In this document: piece by piece, positions 31,118 through 42,113 of the stretch | How the letters are laid out: each line of letters begins with the position of its first letter | Position numbering within the stretch: position 1 is the stretch's first letter | NCBI RefSeq assembly: GCF_001632365.1 | Contig: NW_024468588.1 | Span: 91,370-139,298, forward strand | DNA length: 47,929 bases | Reading direction: 5' to 3' | Source of the DNA: Laetiporus sulphureus 93-53 | Lineage: Eukaryota > Basidiomycota > Agaricomycetes > Polyporales > Laetiporaceae | Program-made: the position numbers and the translations under genes | Notes under the pieces: model-generated | What the model saw: the letters and a program-made list of their open reading frames with translations, nothing else | Database searches by the model: none | What the model was told of the DNA's origin: nothing

Positions 31118-34100
31118 TCAGACCTGCGAGGATGTGTATTCTTGCACCACATTAGCAGCAGCATCACGGAGTTGATAGTCCCCATTCTGAGCAATGGTGA
31201 CTAGAGAGTGGTGGAGTGCGCCGAGTGCCATGAAGGTGATGAGTGCGAAGGCCGCTGAGACAAAATAGAGAGGGTAGATGGAAGGCAATTGTACCGGAGG
31301 GTCTGCGCGACGATCGAGGAGCTTGGACGCAGAGGAAGCCAGTGTTCTTCGTCCCTTTATATAGCTTGTACTCTTGTCTTCATAACCGATACTCCGAGGG
31401 TTCCTGTGCGAGCCTAAAATAATCAGGCCTCCTAAAAATATTTGAGGGTCGTCTGGGATCTCTCCCGATCCATCGGACAGCTGCTCCACATCGTCAATGC
31501 CTAATAATTCGAAATAAGTGCGAAGGGCATCCAATGACTCGGCGGTCGAGAATGGGATCCATGAACGATCCCCGCTCTTCCAAACAGCCTCAAAAATGGC
31601 ATTCCGACCTGAGCCGACATGGGAAATTAATTTATCAATAGACCACTCATTTTCTTGGTCCTCCAGTTCGGCGACTTGGCTGTCCAACCGGCCTGGAAAT
31701 AGGCGGTCATCATTCGGTTCATGAGCTCGCAGCAATGAAGCATGAAACACGTCGTGTATCCCCCGACATTTCAGGTTAAGAGGCAATTCCAGTTTGTATG
31801 AATTATTGCCGTAGTCCTCGATTATGCGATAAGGGCCAATAAATTTTGGAATCAGCTTGCGGGCTAATCCTCGAGGTAAGGATAAGTTCTTCGTAGATAA
31901 ATACACCAGGTCGTCCTTTACAAAAGGCGCAGGTCTCCGTCTACGATTAGCGTCACGGGTTTGTTTGATTCTAGCGGAAATAATGCTGTCATGAGCGGAC
32001 ATGAGCGCATATTTCACGCGCTGAGCATAAGCCCGAACGGCGGGATATTCATCCTTCCCAGGATTATCCCAGATCATAGGTCGGGGCATTCTTCCTGCAT
32101 TAAGAAAGAAAGGAGAGTACCCTGTACTCTCTGAACGAGCCATATTAATAGCAAACTCAATGGAAGGCAGCTTGGCTACCCAATCCTTCTGAGTAGCATT
32201 AATGCACTGTCTGAGCATTTGAGTAACAGTGCGATTAGCACATTCTGTAGAGCCATCAGACTGAGGATGATAAGCACTAGACATCCTTAGTTCTACACCA
32301 ACTAGCTTGTGCAGGTGGCTCCAGAATAAACTGGTGAATAAAACGTCCCGGTCACTAACGATGTATCTAGGCATACCATGATGCTTGTATACCTCAGCGA
32401 ATATTAATTCCGCAATGTTCTTGGCATTGTAATTGATCCTGCTTGGCACAAGATGCACCATTGCAGTCATAAGATCGATTACTACCGTGATAGAATCATA
32501 CGTGGCGTCACGGTCCTTTGATTCGGGCAGTGGCCCAACAAAGTCTATACCTATAGCTTCCCAAGGGGTGCTTGGCACAGAAAGTGGGTTCAGCAAGCCG
32601 TACGGCTTCTGATTAGGAGGTTTACTACGTCGACATGTCATGCAAGTATCACAGTACTTGCGCACATCCGCCGCCATAGTCTTCCACCAGACATGGTCTC
32701 GGAGTAGTCCCAGAGTCTTGTGGGCACCTAGATGAGCCAATAGCGAGTGTGCGTGCGCAATGACCATCTCTCTCGCACTTCGTCCATTGATCAGGACATT
32801 TGGGATGCATAATAACAACCTGCCATTGTCATGCAGGAGTACCAGGCCATGCTGAACGCGAAAGTTTTTAAAGTGGCTCGGAGAAGCCAAGATTTGTGCA
32901 TAGAATGCGTCATCCGAGTATTTGCCGCGTAGTGCGTCACCGAGTACCACTCCGTCGGTACTCTCGGAGATGATATCGAGGACTCGATCCGCGGGAAGGT
33001 TGTCTGATCCGGAGCGCCCACGAGGCAACTCTGACGGATCAGCGATGTCATCATCAGCCATAGCCGCGTCAGGCGCGTCGAGCTGCGACGCCACAGGCGT
33101 GTTACGCAGTGCTTCCTGCATGCCTGCTGGGGCAAGCTGGGATGAGTCTGCTAAAGACACTTCAGGAGCCTCTGTAATGGGTATTTCCCGCAGGGATGCG
33201 CCCTCCTGGCGTTCGACACGGGGACCACGGAGAACGACACGCCGAATGCGTTTGACGAACTCACGGGACGTCTCCGGGCGCCCAGTCTCAGCTGGAGTAG
33301 GAGCGGCACGCCGCCTTCGCTGAACCGAAGCAGGAAGACCTCCGGCGGAAGGCAGGGAGGTAGTGTCTACTGCACTAGCATCATGAGTGACAGTAGAGCA
33401 CGTGCGAGCAGCCATAGCCTCGATCCCCGTGAACACAGGAACAGAGATAGCGCAGCTAGCGAGGATACAAGGCAAAGGCTCGCCGTCATCAAACTGGGTG
33501 TACTCAGAGGCGGCCCGGACAGTTCCAGGACTATCATTAGAGTAAATACGAGACAAGGCGTCCGCGAGAAGGTTCTCCACACCTGGAACATACTCGATTT
33601 CAAAGTCGAACTCAGAAATCTTCTCAAGCCAGCGAGCCTGACGACCAGATAAGTCTTTCTGCTGCATAAGGTGAATAAGTCCCTTGTGGTCGGTCATCCA
33701 ATGGAAGTGACAGCCTAGAAGAATGTCACAGTGGCGCTGCATAGCCTCTACACCTGCAAGCATCTCAATCTCATGAACAGGGTAATTCATCTGAGCTGGG
33801 GACAGCTTGGCAGAAAAGAATGCCGCAACATTGGCACTGCGATAGTCCGATCCCTGGGACACCACGCCGGCGATCCCACCATGTGAGCCATCCGTGACCA
33901 ACCAGATAGGTGGTGCGTCCGGTGCATAGGACAGAGGCACTCTATCATGTTCACGGTGAGCCTGTACCAACTGCTTAATTTCCTGAAAAGCGCGTTGCTG
34001 AGTGAAGTCCCATTTAAAACTTGAGTCAGAGCCCGTCAAAGCGGACAAAATGCCCATAGGAATGCGAATATTCGCAATGTCATCTGAAAGAAAACCCACA

Positions 34101-37100
34101 GAGCCCAGAAAGCCACGTAGCAGCTCCTTGCTAGTGGGGACCTTCCAGTTGACTACGGAGTCCACTTTGTCCGGATCCATGCGAATGCCTCCGGGGCTAA
34201 CAATTCGTCCCAGAATTTTTATTACTTTAGCAAGAAAGTAGAGCTTGTCAGAAGCCAAAAATAAAGATTCTCGACCCAGGACATCAATGACCAGCTTGCA
34301 ATGTTCAACATGCTCCTCAAGAGTGTCTGAATAAATGATAATATCATCCAGATAGGCATCCATGAACTTCCCCATGTAGGGGCCAAAAATGTGATTCATG
34401 AGGGCCTGATAAGTAGCCACTGCATTGCAATCACCCTGCTGCATTACCAGGCTAACCATATTTCCATCAGGGGTAGCCATAGCCATACGATCGACATGTT
34501 CAGGAGTAACACGGATCTGATCATAGGCATCCTTCTTATCCAACGCGGATAGAAATTTCTTGCTCGCGACGCGACGCAAGATACCCTCCATGGGGGGCAA
34601 AGGTGAGGTAAGCTTCTCAGTATTAGCATTACGTTCTCGCAAATCGCATACCACACGAAGCTTGATGGGCTTTCCATTCACTCCAGACCCCGGCTTCTTC
34701 AAGAAAAGCATAGGGCTGGTGTTGCGCGCTGTGGTCATCTTCCAGCGACCAGACCGCAAGTAAGCTGCTCGCTTTTCCGTCCAGGCAGCGCACATAGGTT
34801 CAGGACAACGTGCGGGTCGCCAAGTGTAAACCTTAGCGGGGTCCTTCAGAGGGATAACATGATTTATAGCACGCAGAGGAGGCAGCGGCGAATCCTGTGT
34901 GGACTTACAGATGGGCTTAGCATATTCACGAAGATATTCGCGTACACTTTCGAGACGATCCTCATAGATCTCTGTGGCCCGAGATTCGAGTACTTTCAAC
35001 CGTTTACCTTCAATAGGAAGCGATTTTGTACTGCCGATTTCCACGGTGGTAGGGTTAAAACCTAGTGCCACTTGATGTTGAAAGAAAAAGGGAGTACCCA
35101 GGACCACATCATAAGTAGATAAATTTGCGACATCAAAGCGTCGGACCTCTTTAATTGATTGGTAAGCCACCTGAGCCTGACATCCAGAGTGTATCTTGGA
35201 GCGAGATCCTTGTACAGCGAGGTGGACAGGCAGAGGTTTAGCCAGCTCAAAGGACTTCAGTCCTAGTTGATGAACAAGCCGTGCAGAGATAAAATCTGCC
35301 ATAGACCCAGTGTCTAGCAAGGCACGGGCAGGGTGGCCATCAACGTCGATCACTATGGTAGGAGGTTCAGGGATTACATGCTGGAAATCACACGGAACAG
35401 CCGCGTTGCGTTGCACCGCGGGCAGTGGGTCATTCCTCGGAGAAATCCCCACAGTTCCGAGCTCTATCGCTCCGAAATGAACTTCTTCGATCGTTCGATC
35501 AAAGAGTTCCGCGAGAACTTCCCCGAGATCTTCCCGATCTGGGTCGCGGATCACGAAGCGTCTTCGGACTGCCCGAGCAAATGCATTACAGACGTCATAA
35601 TCGACATTCCGCAATGCTGCGTTGGGCACAGCGGCAATAATGTCGAGGTAATGATCCTCGATCACCACCTCGTCGCTAGCTTGAACGCAATGAAATCGAG
35701 GTACACCAGGATCTTGGGGCTCTGCGCCCTCCGGAAATGGAAACTCGTCATTTAACGTGGCTTCCACGCCGAGCGCTAATGCGTAGCTCATTTCCTCCCC
35801 ACCCCTGGGACCGTGAAAGTGTCCCGATTCGAATTCGACGCGCCTCCGGAACCACACAGGTAAGTTGAATTCCGGATCGCGCAGCCGAGCTCCAGGGACG
35901 TACTGCTTCTTCACGAGGTAACTATTATATATCTCATAGTTGCCACCTGGAGCAGGGACTACATTGAAGCCACAAGACTCCCAGAGAGGCATACCATGAG
36001 CGGACTGGGCACAGCAATATGGTGCATGGTCCTCTAGGGTACGCCGAGCCCGCCAAGCATAGAGGTCATGGATTCGGCGACGAGGGCGCCCTTCATGCAC
36101 TGTGAAGGGCAATTCGACCAAGCCGTCCATGGTCCTAACCTTGCAGGTCGAAGCGGAAGCACTAATAGGTTCCTCCACCTCCGGTGAAGGTACAGGCTCC
36201 TCTTGGGGTGGCTCAGAAGTGGCTGAGTCCCCATTGGCAAGACGGGACCCAGCTTCATCGCCTGGAAGTGCAGAATTGGCAGGTGAGCTATCCGAGTTAG
36301 CTGGGGCAAGCGGGTCGGATTCCACATCGAAATCCTCATATTCTGAGTCAGAGCATGACTGAAGGCTAGGCATAGAATCTGCATCACTATCATAGTTACC
36401 AACATGAGGCACAAAATGCGGGAGGGTGAACGCCCCTTCCCCTTCGGGTGAAGTTACATGATCTTCCCCAATACTAATCATGCCTACATGGATAGAATTG
36501 TCGCGGGTAGTGGATTCTGAGATGCCCCGCAACTCCTCTATACCATCAAGGTCCAGCTCGATGTTATGAGCCGCAATGCCGGGCACAGAGCCGGGTCTGT
36601 TCGAGCGCACTACACTCCTCCGCGGACAGTTCCGCGTGAAGTGTCCTGCTTCTCCGCAGGTAAAGCATAGAGATGCGTCCTTGCGACACTCTTTCTCTTG
36701 TGATGAAAGCCTAGGAGCAGAGGCGGTCCCAGAGGGACGAGAAGGTTTGTAACTTGAGGAATACTGACCCCCAGAGGGCCCAGAAGTAGGTAAGGAAGCA
36801 TTAAATCGTCCCCTAATAGGTCGCCTATTAAAAGGTTTGGCCTTTCCCTTAGCTTCAGGCTTAGTAGCCCCAGCCTGGGAGGTGGCAGGAGAGGGTCTGT
36901 CGCCCTTAGAAACCTGCGGTTTTTGAGTAGCACCTACATGTTCAGCTATCTCAAGTATCTCCGCAGTTTCGCAAACCTCCTCCCAACTGGAGTGCATAGG
37001 CGTTAGCTTCTGTAACCAGAGTCCCTTCTGAATATAAGCATTCAGTCCAGTCCATAGCCGATCAACGCGCTCTTGTTTTGACCAGACACCAGCCATAAGA

Positions 37101-38863
37101 AAAAGCGTGTCTAATTCATGAATATATTCACGAACAGTTTGCCCACGCTGATAACATCTGCGTAGCTTCTCTCGTTGTCGCATACGAAAGTCCACCGGGA
37201 AGCAATAATTGAAGAGCTCTATAAATATATTGCCAAGCTCCCAAGAACGAGAATTCTTGGAAACTGAGGTTACATAGAACTCATAAGCAGTTCCAGTCAA
37301 AAAATACGAGACCGTAGTGGCAACTTGTGACTTTTTGAGTTTGTAACCATCAATATACTCCGTCATCTCTCTCATGAATTTATGAAATTCTTGCACATCG
37401 GCTTTTCCATCATAGGAAGAAGGTTCTCTTGGTTTCAGAATAGGAACTCGAGATTTCTTCCTCTTAGCATGATGGTGTCTCCTACCACCCTGGCTTACAT
37501 TCTCAGATGCGCTAGTATCATCATCAGCATTATCTGAAGTGGAAGACTCCGAAGAAGAGTCATCCGAGGATGAGGCATCACTGGGTGGCCCATCTCCCCC
37601 ACCAGTTAACTGCCGAAAGGCAGCCCCTAAATAGCTGCCTGGCTCTATCTGAGAAGCAGGACGGAACATAGAGTTCCGTGCCTTACTTACAGACGCTCCC
37701 CGGCCACGGGACACGTCGGCGCTGCGACGCTCAGCGGAAAGTATAGCGTGTGGCCCCAGCGCCACAGTACTCGATCGAGGCCTGATAGCCTCGGGTTCGA
37801 TCGCAGCGGCTTCGGCTTCTGCTAACTTCCGTTTAAGGTCCGCAATTTCGGCCTGGATTCCCGCAGCGGGCGTGGCTCTGCCAAGTTTCTCCGGTGCGTC
37901 CCTGATCTTGATCGAGGGAGCTCGAGCCTCACGCTTCGAGACGCGCCCCGGATCAGGTACCTGGCGCTCCGCCGGCTTCGGAACAGCGGATCCCGGGATA
38001 ATTTCGGCTTTCCGAGCAAGGAGAGGCCGGCTGGTCGTCCTAGGACTCAGCGGCCTAAGGGAGTTCCTGCCCATATACCCTTCTTTTAAAGCCAACTTCC
38101 GAGCCTTCATGGCATCAGAAATCACAGTGAATTCTCTCTGTTGTGCTTGTAAGTCCAATTCCTCGTCAGGAATGCCAGAGTTGCCTCAGTTCCTGGGGTC
38201 AACTACTTTACCCTTCCACTGCGGCAGGGAAGGACCTTCACCCCGTGAACGAGGGCGCGAAGGCAAGCGCTGCTCGGATAGGCTATTCCGAGCAGCTGAA
38301 GCCATTTCATATGGCAAAGTTTCGTTCAGGGTGACTGTGTCACCTGAAGATTCCGTGGTGGCTTCTAGATGGCCACTCATCATGTTCATTGGTTCTGGCG
38401 TAAGAACCGTACGCGGCGGCGAGTCCACGCTCCGAGCCCGCCTACGTCTCTCAGCTGGGGTACGCGCACTGCTCCCACTCAAAGCCGATTGGTTGCTCAA
38501 CGAGCTTTTTATTCTACTTAACACCGCAGGCGGTGCGTATAAGTCATCGACGTCCTCGACATCATCTACAGTAGTTCGGTACATAGCTCCCAGTGGGGGT
38601 GACCCAACAAATGCCGTATTGCCCAATGTCTCACCCTCGTCCAACATAGAGAACGAGGGCGGAGGTCTCGACCTTACTCCCTCACCCGAACGGCGAGGTT
38701 TCAAGTCGGGTCTCGAGCCGGGGCTCGGAATTGAGGTACGTTCTGAAGGGGTAATATTGTCAGTAAACACTGAGCCAATAGGAAACTCACCGCTAACCGT
38801 GGAAGGCCAAACGCCTTCGACGCTCAGTGAGCGCCTGACCTGAGTGGTGTGGCCTCGTGCCAT
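31118..38863 (-). CDS. Gypsy gag-pol polyprotein (one in-frame TGA)
   Basis: The frame starts at ATG 38,863 with a Ser/Pro/Arg-rich N-terminal region. It meets TGA at 38,186, then stays open for ~2,346 codons. Gag core motifs include LKPREPSSYDGKADVQEFHK and WSKQERVDRLWTGL. The CCHC knuckle is CFTCGEAGHFTRNC (near 36,640). Protease is ALLDTGSMADFI (near 35,310). RT has YLDDIIIYSD (near 34,340), RNase H has TDGSHGG (near 33,890) and FHWMTDHKGLIHL. Integrase has HAHSLLAHLGAHKTL and CDTCMTC, GIDFVGPL, VSDRDVLFTS and STECANR (the D, D and E). A chromo-shadow-like tail (FEAVWKSGDRSWIPF) and a hydrophobic segment (YPLYFVSAAFALITFMALGA) precede the final TGA. Gag and pol are fused without a frameshift. 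Confidence 0.9.
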
Positions 38864-39039
38864 ATCGGGTAAGGGTCACGAGCAACGAGCCTAGGTCAAT
38901 TTTTTTGTATCGCACAGAAGCGATAGAGTCGTCGCAGGGCCGGAAGACTGAGTTGATCAGACTCGAGAGGATCCAGGCACGAGCGGCGAGAGAGAGTTGT
39001 TAAAGAGTAAAGCGAGTAAGACTTGTACTGTCAAAAATA

Positions 39040-39358
39040 TGTGACGTTCGCAGCTACTTTTGGTAGTTGGTGACGTCACACGAGCTAGAGCGTCACGTGC
39101 CAGGAATAGACAGGTTTCAAGTATCTGAAATTCCCGTAATACGAGCGCTGCCCTACACGAGAGGATTCGGGTCTCCTTATATACATAGAGACTACCTGTA
39201 AATTTTACGGGGTTCAACTAGAAGTAGGGCAGTAAAGAACGTGAAACGAATGAGTAACGAGCGGGGGTTGGCTAAATAAGGAAATAACGGAGCTACCTCT
39301 GAAACGAGGTTGTGGCTAAGAGAACCAGTCTCGGCGCTCTACGGAGCGCGCCGTTACA
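39040..39358 (-). repeat. 5' LTR (element orientation)
   Basis: It is 319 bp and identical to the other LTR except at four transition sites (one in GTTGGTRRCGTC, two around the TATA region, one in AAATAACRGAGC). The sequence after it (TATTTTTGACAG on the minus strand) does not look like a standard tRNA primer site or a self-priming site, so the primer is unresolved. Confidence 0.95.
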
Positions 39359-39363
39359 CACGT

Positions 39364-39480
39364 GATCCTGTCCGAGCACATAACTTTAAATGTGCTACGT
39401 TCACCATATCTGAGTGCGATGTATAGCCTCTCGCAGCAGTAAAAGGACAACAGTTTGACTTGCAAATGGGGTATCAGCTC
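39364..39480. other. Flank of the Gypsy insertion
   Basis: This is the continuation of the sequence at 30,019 before the element inserted. No gene features are seen. Confidence 0.4.
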
Positions 39481-39489
39481 GCGGTTTGA

Positions 39490-40012
39490 CCAGTCATGCT
39501 AATGATGAGATATCTCCCAGGAAACATAAACAACGTCGGGGCGGTCCGGGCGAGCACTAGCGCGACAATATGTAACCAAAATTTAACGTCTCCAGTGCGA
39601 TAAAGTTGTACAAGAGCCTCGGAGCACGCATAATGGAAATTCTACAGTCCAGTGGTATTCAGGGAGATTTAAGCCGGCCCCTCTCGCGGCAGCTTCGACT
39701 CAACTAGTCGGCTCTAACCATGCAAATCAATGCTGACGATTCAGAGGGTTATTTTGGAGGACGTTATCATCGCATATGACTTCCAACCAGTCCTAATCTC
39801 ACCTGGCGATCCGTTTGGCGGCACAATGTTATGAAGACAGATCGAAGAGCTCAGATGACAAGGCTGCGCCTACGCTGTGCGCTATAATTCTTAGCTTGAT
39901 GCGCAATGAAACGGTGAAGCAAGGCAGATAGCCGATGTAGAGTCACACAACCATGCCGAAGGAGAAGGTCGCGACGGAAAATGTCCTCAACGAAGCTGAG
40001 CACGATGGACAG
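39490..40012 (+). pseudogene. Decayed third copy of the coiled-coil family (exon 2)
   Basis: From a preserved intron end (ATGATGAGATATCTCCCAG) the sequence follows exon 2 of copy B (29,270-29,790) base by base with many substitutions and small indels: the GGGCGGT-CGAGCACTAGCGCGACAA stretch, CAGTCCAGTGGTATTCAGG, GAGGACGTTATCATCGCATA and GCTGTGCGCTATAATTC. Stop codons and frameshifts abolish coding. Because the intron border is kept, it arose by DNA duplication, not retroposition. Exon 1 is not recognisable upstream. Confidence 0.8.
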
Positions 40013-40020
40013 GTCGGTAC

Positions 40021-40425
40021 AAGCGCAGGCCGCCTACGGGTGCCTTTGTATCCAAACCTCTGATATGAACCGATAGACAGCGAATGGTGCAGATCCTACA
40101 TACCCCCCTGCTTCGCTGTATTGAGAGAGCGGAGTCTTCATCGCGAGAGTGCCGCATGCGGTCAATTCAAGAATTGAAAGAGAATTGCACGGTCGCTAAT
40201 GCACAAAATATTCAAGCGCGAACCTTCCGGCAGAGACAGCAAGATGCCCATGTTAGAGGAAGCAATATGCATCAGTCCAAATGTAGAGTAGATCCGTTGT
40301 CTCGCCTGCCATCCTTATCTACTGCCCTCGATGCCCCGACGTCCCTTTGCATCATCATCATTATGAAATTCGTGGACATGTACGCGTAACGCAAGGCTCT
40401 ATGATCAGAGTAATGCGACGCGCAT
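40021..40425. other. No supported gene
   Basis: A 101-codon plus-strand frame (40,084-40,389) has no recognisable domain and atypical composition. The stretch probably includes the 3' region of the minus-strand cornichon gene. Confidence 0.4.
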
Positions 40426-41123
40426 TCATTCGCTCTCCTGGATAAGTGCGAGGATCATGCTAACGATGGATGCGATGTCATTCTGTGCACGTGAGACGGT
40501 GGATGAAGGCACAACACGCACCGATAGAGGTAATAGAAGAAGCTAAGGAGGTAAAACCCGAGTTTGACGAAGCTCTCTTTCTTGTGGTTCGGCAGCGTAC
40601 GGAAGATCTCGGTAGCGTCGTACATGTGATTCTTACTTCTGATTCTGTAGGGAGCAGCATCTCAACAAATACCCACGGACGAATGCCATACGGAGAGGCG
40701 GCAAGCTGTTCGACGCACTTGTTGATGTTGTACGCAAGCAATGGAGCGTTGAGCAGGAATGCTACCCACTGCCCAGATAATAGGAAGAGTAGTGCAAGAA
40801 GCGCGTGGGCACTGTTTTCTGGAAGCACAAACTACGCTCGGGTGGATGAGTATTGGAAAGTCCGGGCGCTTCGCGGCAGCAGGCCGTGACGCACCTGGTT
40901 GAGTTTGTTGCAGAGGTCTATTGGGTTGATATAATCACACTCCAAGTCGGAGAACATGATGATCTGTGGTGTTGAGAACAGGGATCCAGGAGTTTCAACG
41001 TCAATCAATGAGCACGTCGACACGGCGGTGCGCAAGCCAGGGGCTACGCACGAAGAAGACCATCGTAAACAAAAGGCCAGCGGCCATGAGCACCGAGAAC
41101 AGAAACAGCCACCCTAATTTCAT
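40426..41123 (-). CDS. ERV14: ERV14/cornichon-family ER cargo receptor (136 aa)
   Basis: Five exons on the minus strand join without a break to 137 codons: 41123-41052, 40963-40895, 40831-40719, 40644-40522, 40459-40426, with GT-AG introns of 62-88 bp. The protein is highly conserved: an N-terminal membrane segment ([20 protein letters not shown]), then [20 protein letters not shown], the second segment around [40 protein letters not shown] and the last membrane segment ending [14 protein letters not shown]. Length is nearly that of yeast Erv14 (138). The family packages membrane cargo into COPII vesicles at the ER. It is a single-copy housekeeping gene and looks intact. Confidence 0.95.
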
Positions 41124-42113
41124 GGCGAGAATCGGGGAGACAAGAGTCGCAGAACGTCGTAGGATCGTCGAAGCAGTAATTCAGATATCAGGATGGTCAG
41201 CACCCCGTTTACATAGACCGGCACGACGAGCTGGCATTCGTACCTGTTCCGCCCATCGTACAATTGTGCTAGTACAGAGTATATCACAGAAAGAAGATAG
41301 GTATGAAAAGACTTTGCAGGGAGAATCCCGCAGCAGGTGAGGAAGGAGCAGACGAGCGACGTTGAAGAGCGGTGGCAGATGGAATGAGCTGACGTTGCGT
41401 GACCCATGTCACAAATAATGTCGCATTTGTGACCACTTCGCGTCAAGCTAGCACTGACCGGGCCCCCACCAAGTGGCCACACTGCGGCCCCCTCGGTCAC
41501 CATGGCAGCTCACAGCTCGCCATCGTTTGGCCTGGTGTTATTGAACTAACATATCTGTTATCCTGATTATATTTTGCACCAGATGTGCTCTTTTGATGTA
41601 TTGACGGTACAGTGGCTGCAAGCATCGGTCGTGAAATGTGATCTTTATGGAAGGCGTGCTCAAGGATTTCACGCCGTATAACACGAATTGCCTAAGTTCT
41701 GCTTGAGAAATATTTAGTCTCAACCGTTCCGAACGCCTTTAATATGCTAAGCGAGAGGCGGTGACCCAACCATCGTTGCATCGAAGTCAACCAGAGGCTC
41801 TACCAACTTTTACAAAGCATATCAAGCACGGTGAGATGGACTCCACATCGAACAAGACCGTGCGTACAGCTTCCAAACGCTGACAGCAATTCGGTCGAGA
41901 GGCGGAGCAGAGAGCTTGATTCAAGTAACAGAGCAAGAACAGACGAGACACCAATAATACAACTGCAGATGAGCATAATACGCGGAAAGGACCGTCCATA
42001 GACCTGTAAAATGCTGAGTGTGGCGCATCAGCAGACCGTCCGTGAGCGAGCACTCCACCACCCACACCGACCAAGCACGGCCTTCACAAAATAACCATCG
42101 ACTGCCTGACATC
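41124..42113. other. Intergenic, no gene seen
   Basis: The stretch contains the promoter of the cornichon gene and the 3' end of the RNA-binding gene, both on the minus strand. Short frames have no family resemblance, and no RNA gene was recognised. Confidence 0.4.

Larger units (their letters stand above)
30025..39358 (-). mobile_element. Full-length young Gypsy (Ty3) retrotransposon, minus strand
   Basis: The 9,334 bp element has 319 bp LTRs at 30,025-30,343 and 39,040-39,358. By direct reading these differ at four positions, all transitions (about 98.7% identical). It is flanked by identical CACGT target duplications at 30,020-30,024 and 39,359-39,363. The gag-pol frame is open from 38,863 to 30,383 except for two TGA codons (38,186-38,188 and 31,118-31,120). 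The order gag, zinc knuckle, protease, RT, RNase H, integrase marks it as Gypsy. It is the youngest element in the window. Confidence 0.95.

Noticed and set aside
40459..40498. Alternative splice acceptor for the last cornichon exon giving an RMTSHPSLA end
   Set aside because: The GTTAG acceptor at 40,460 gives [14 protein letters not shown], matching the conserved family C-terminus.
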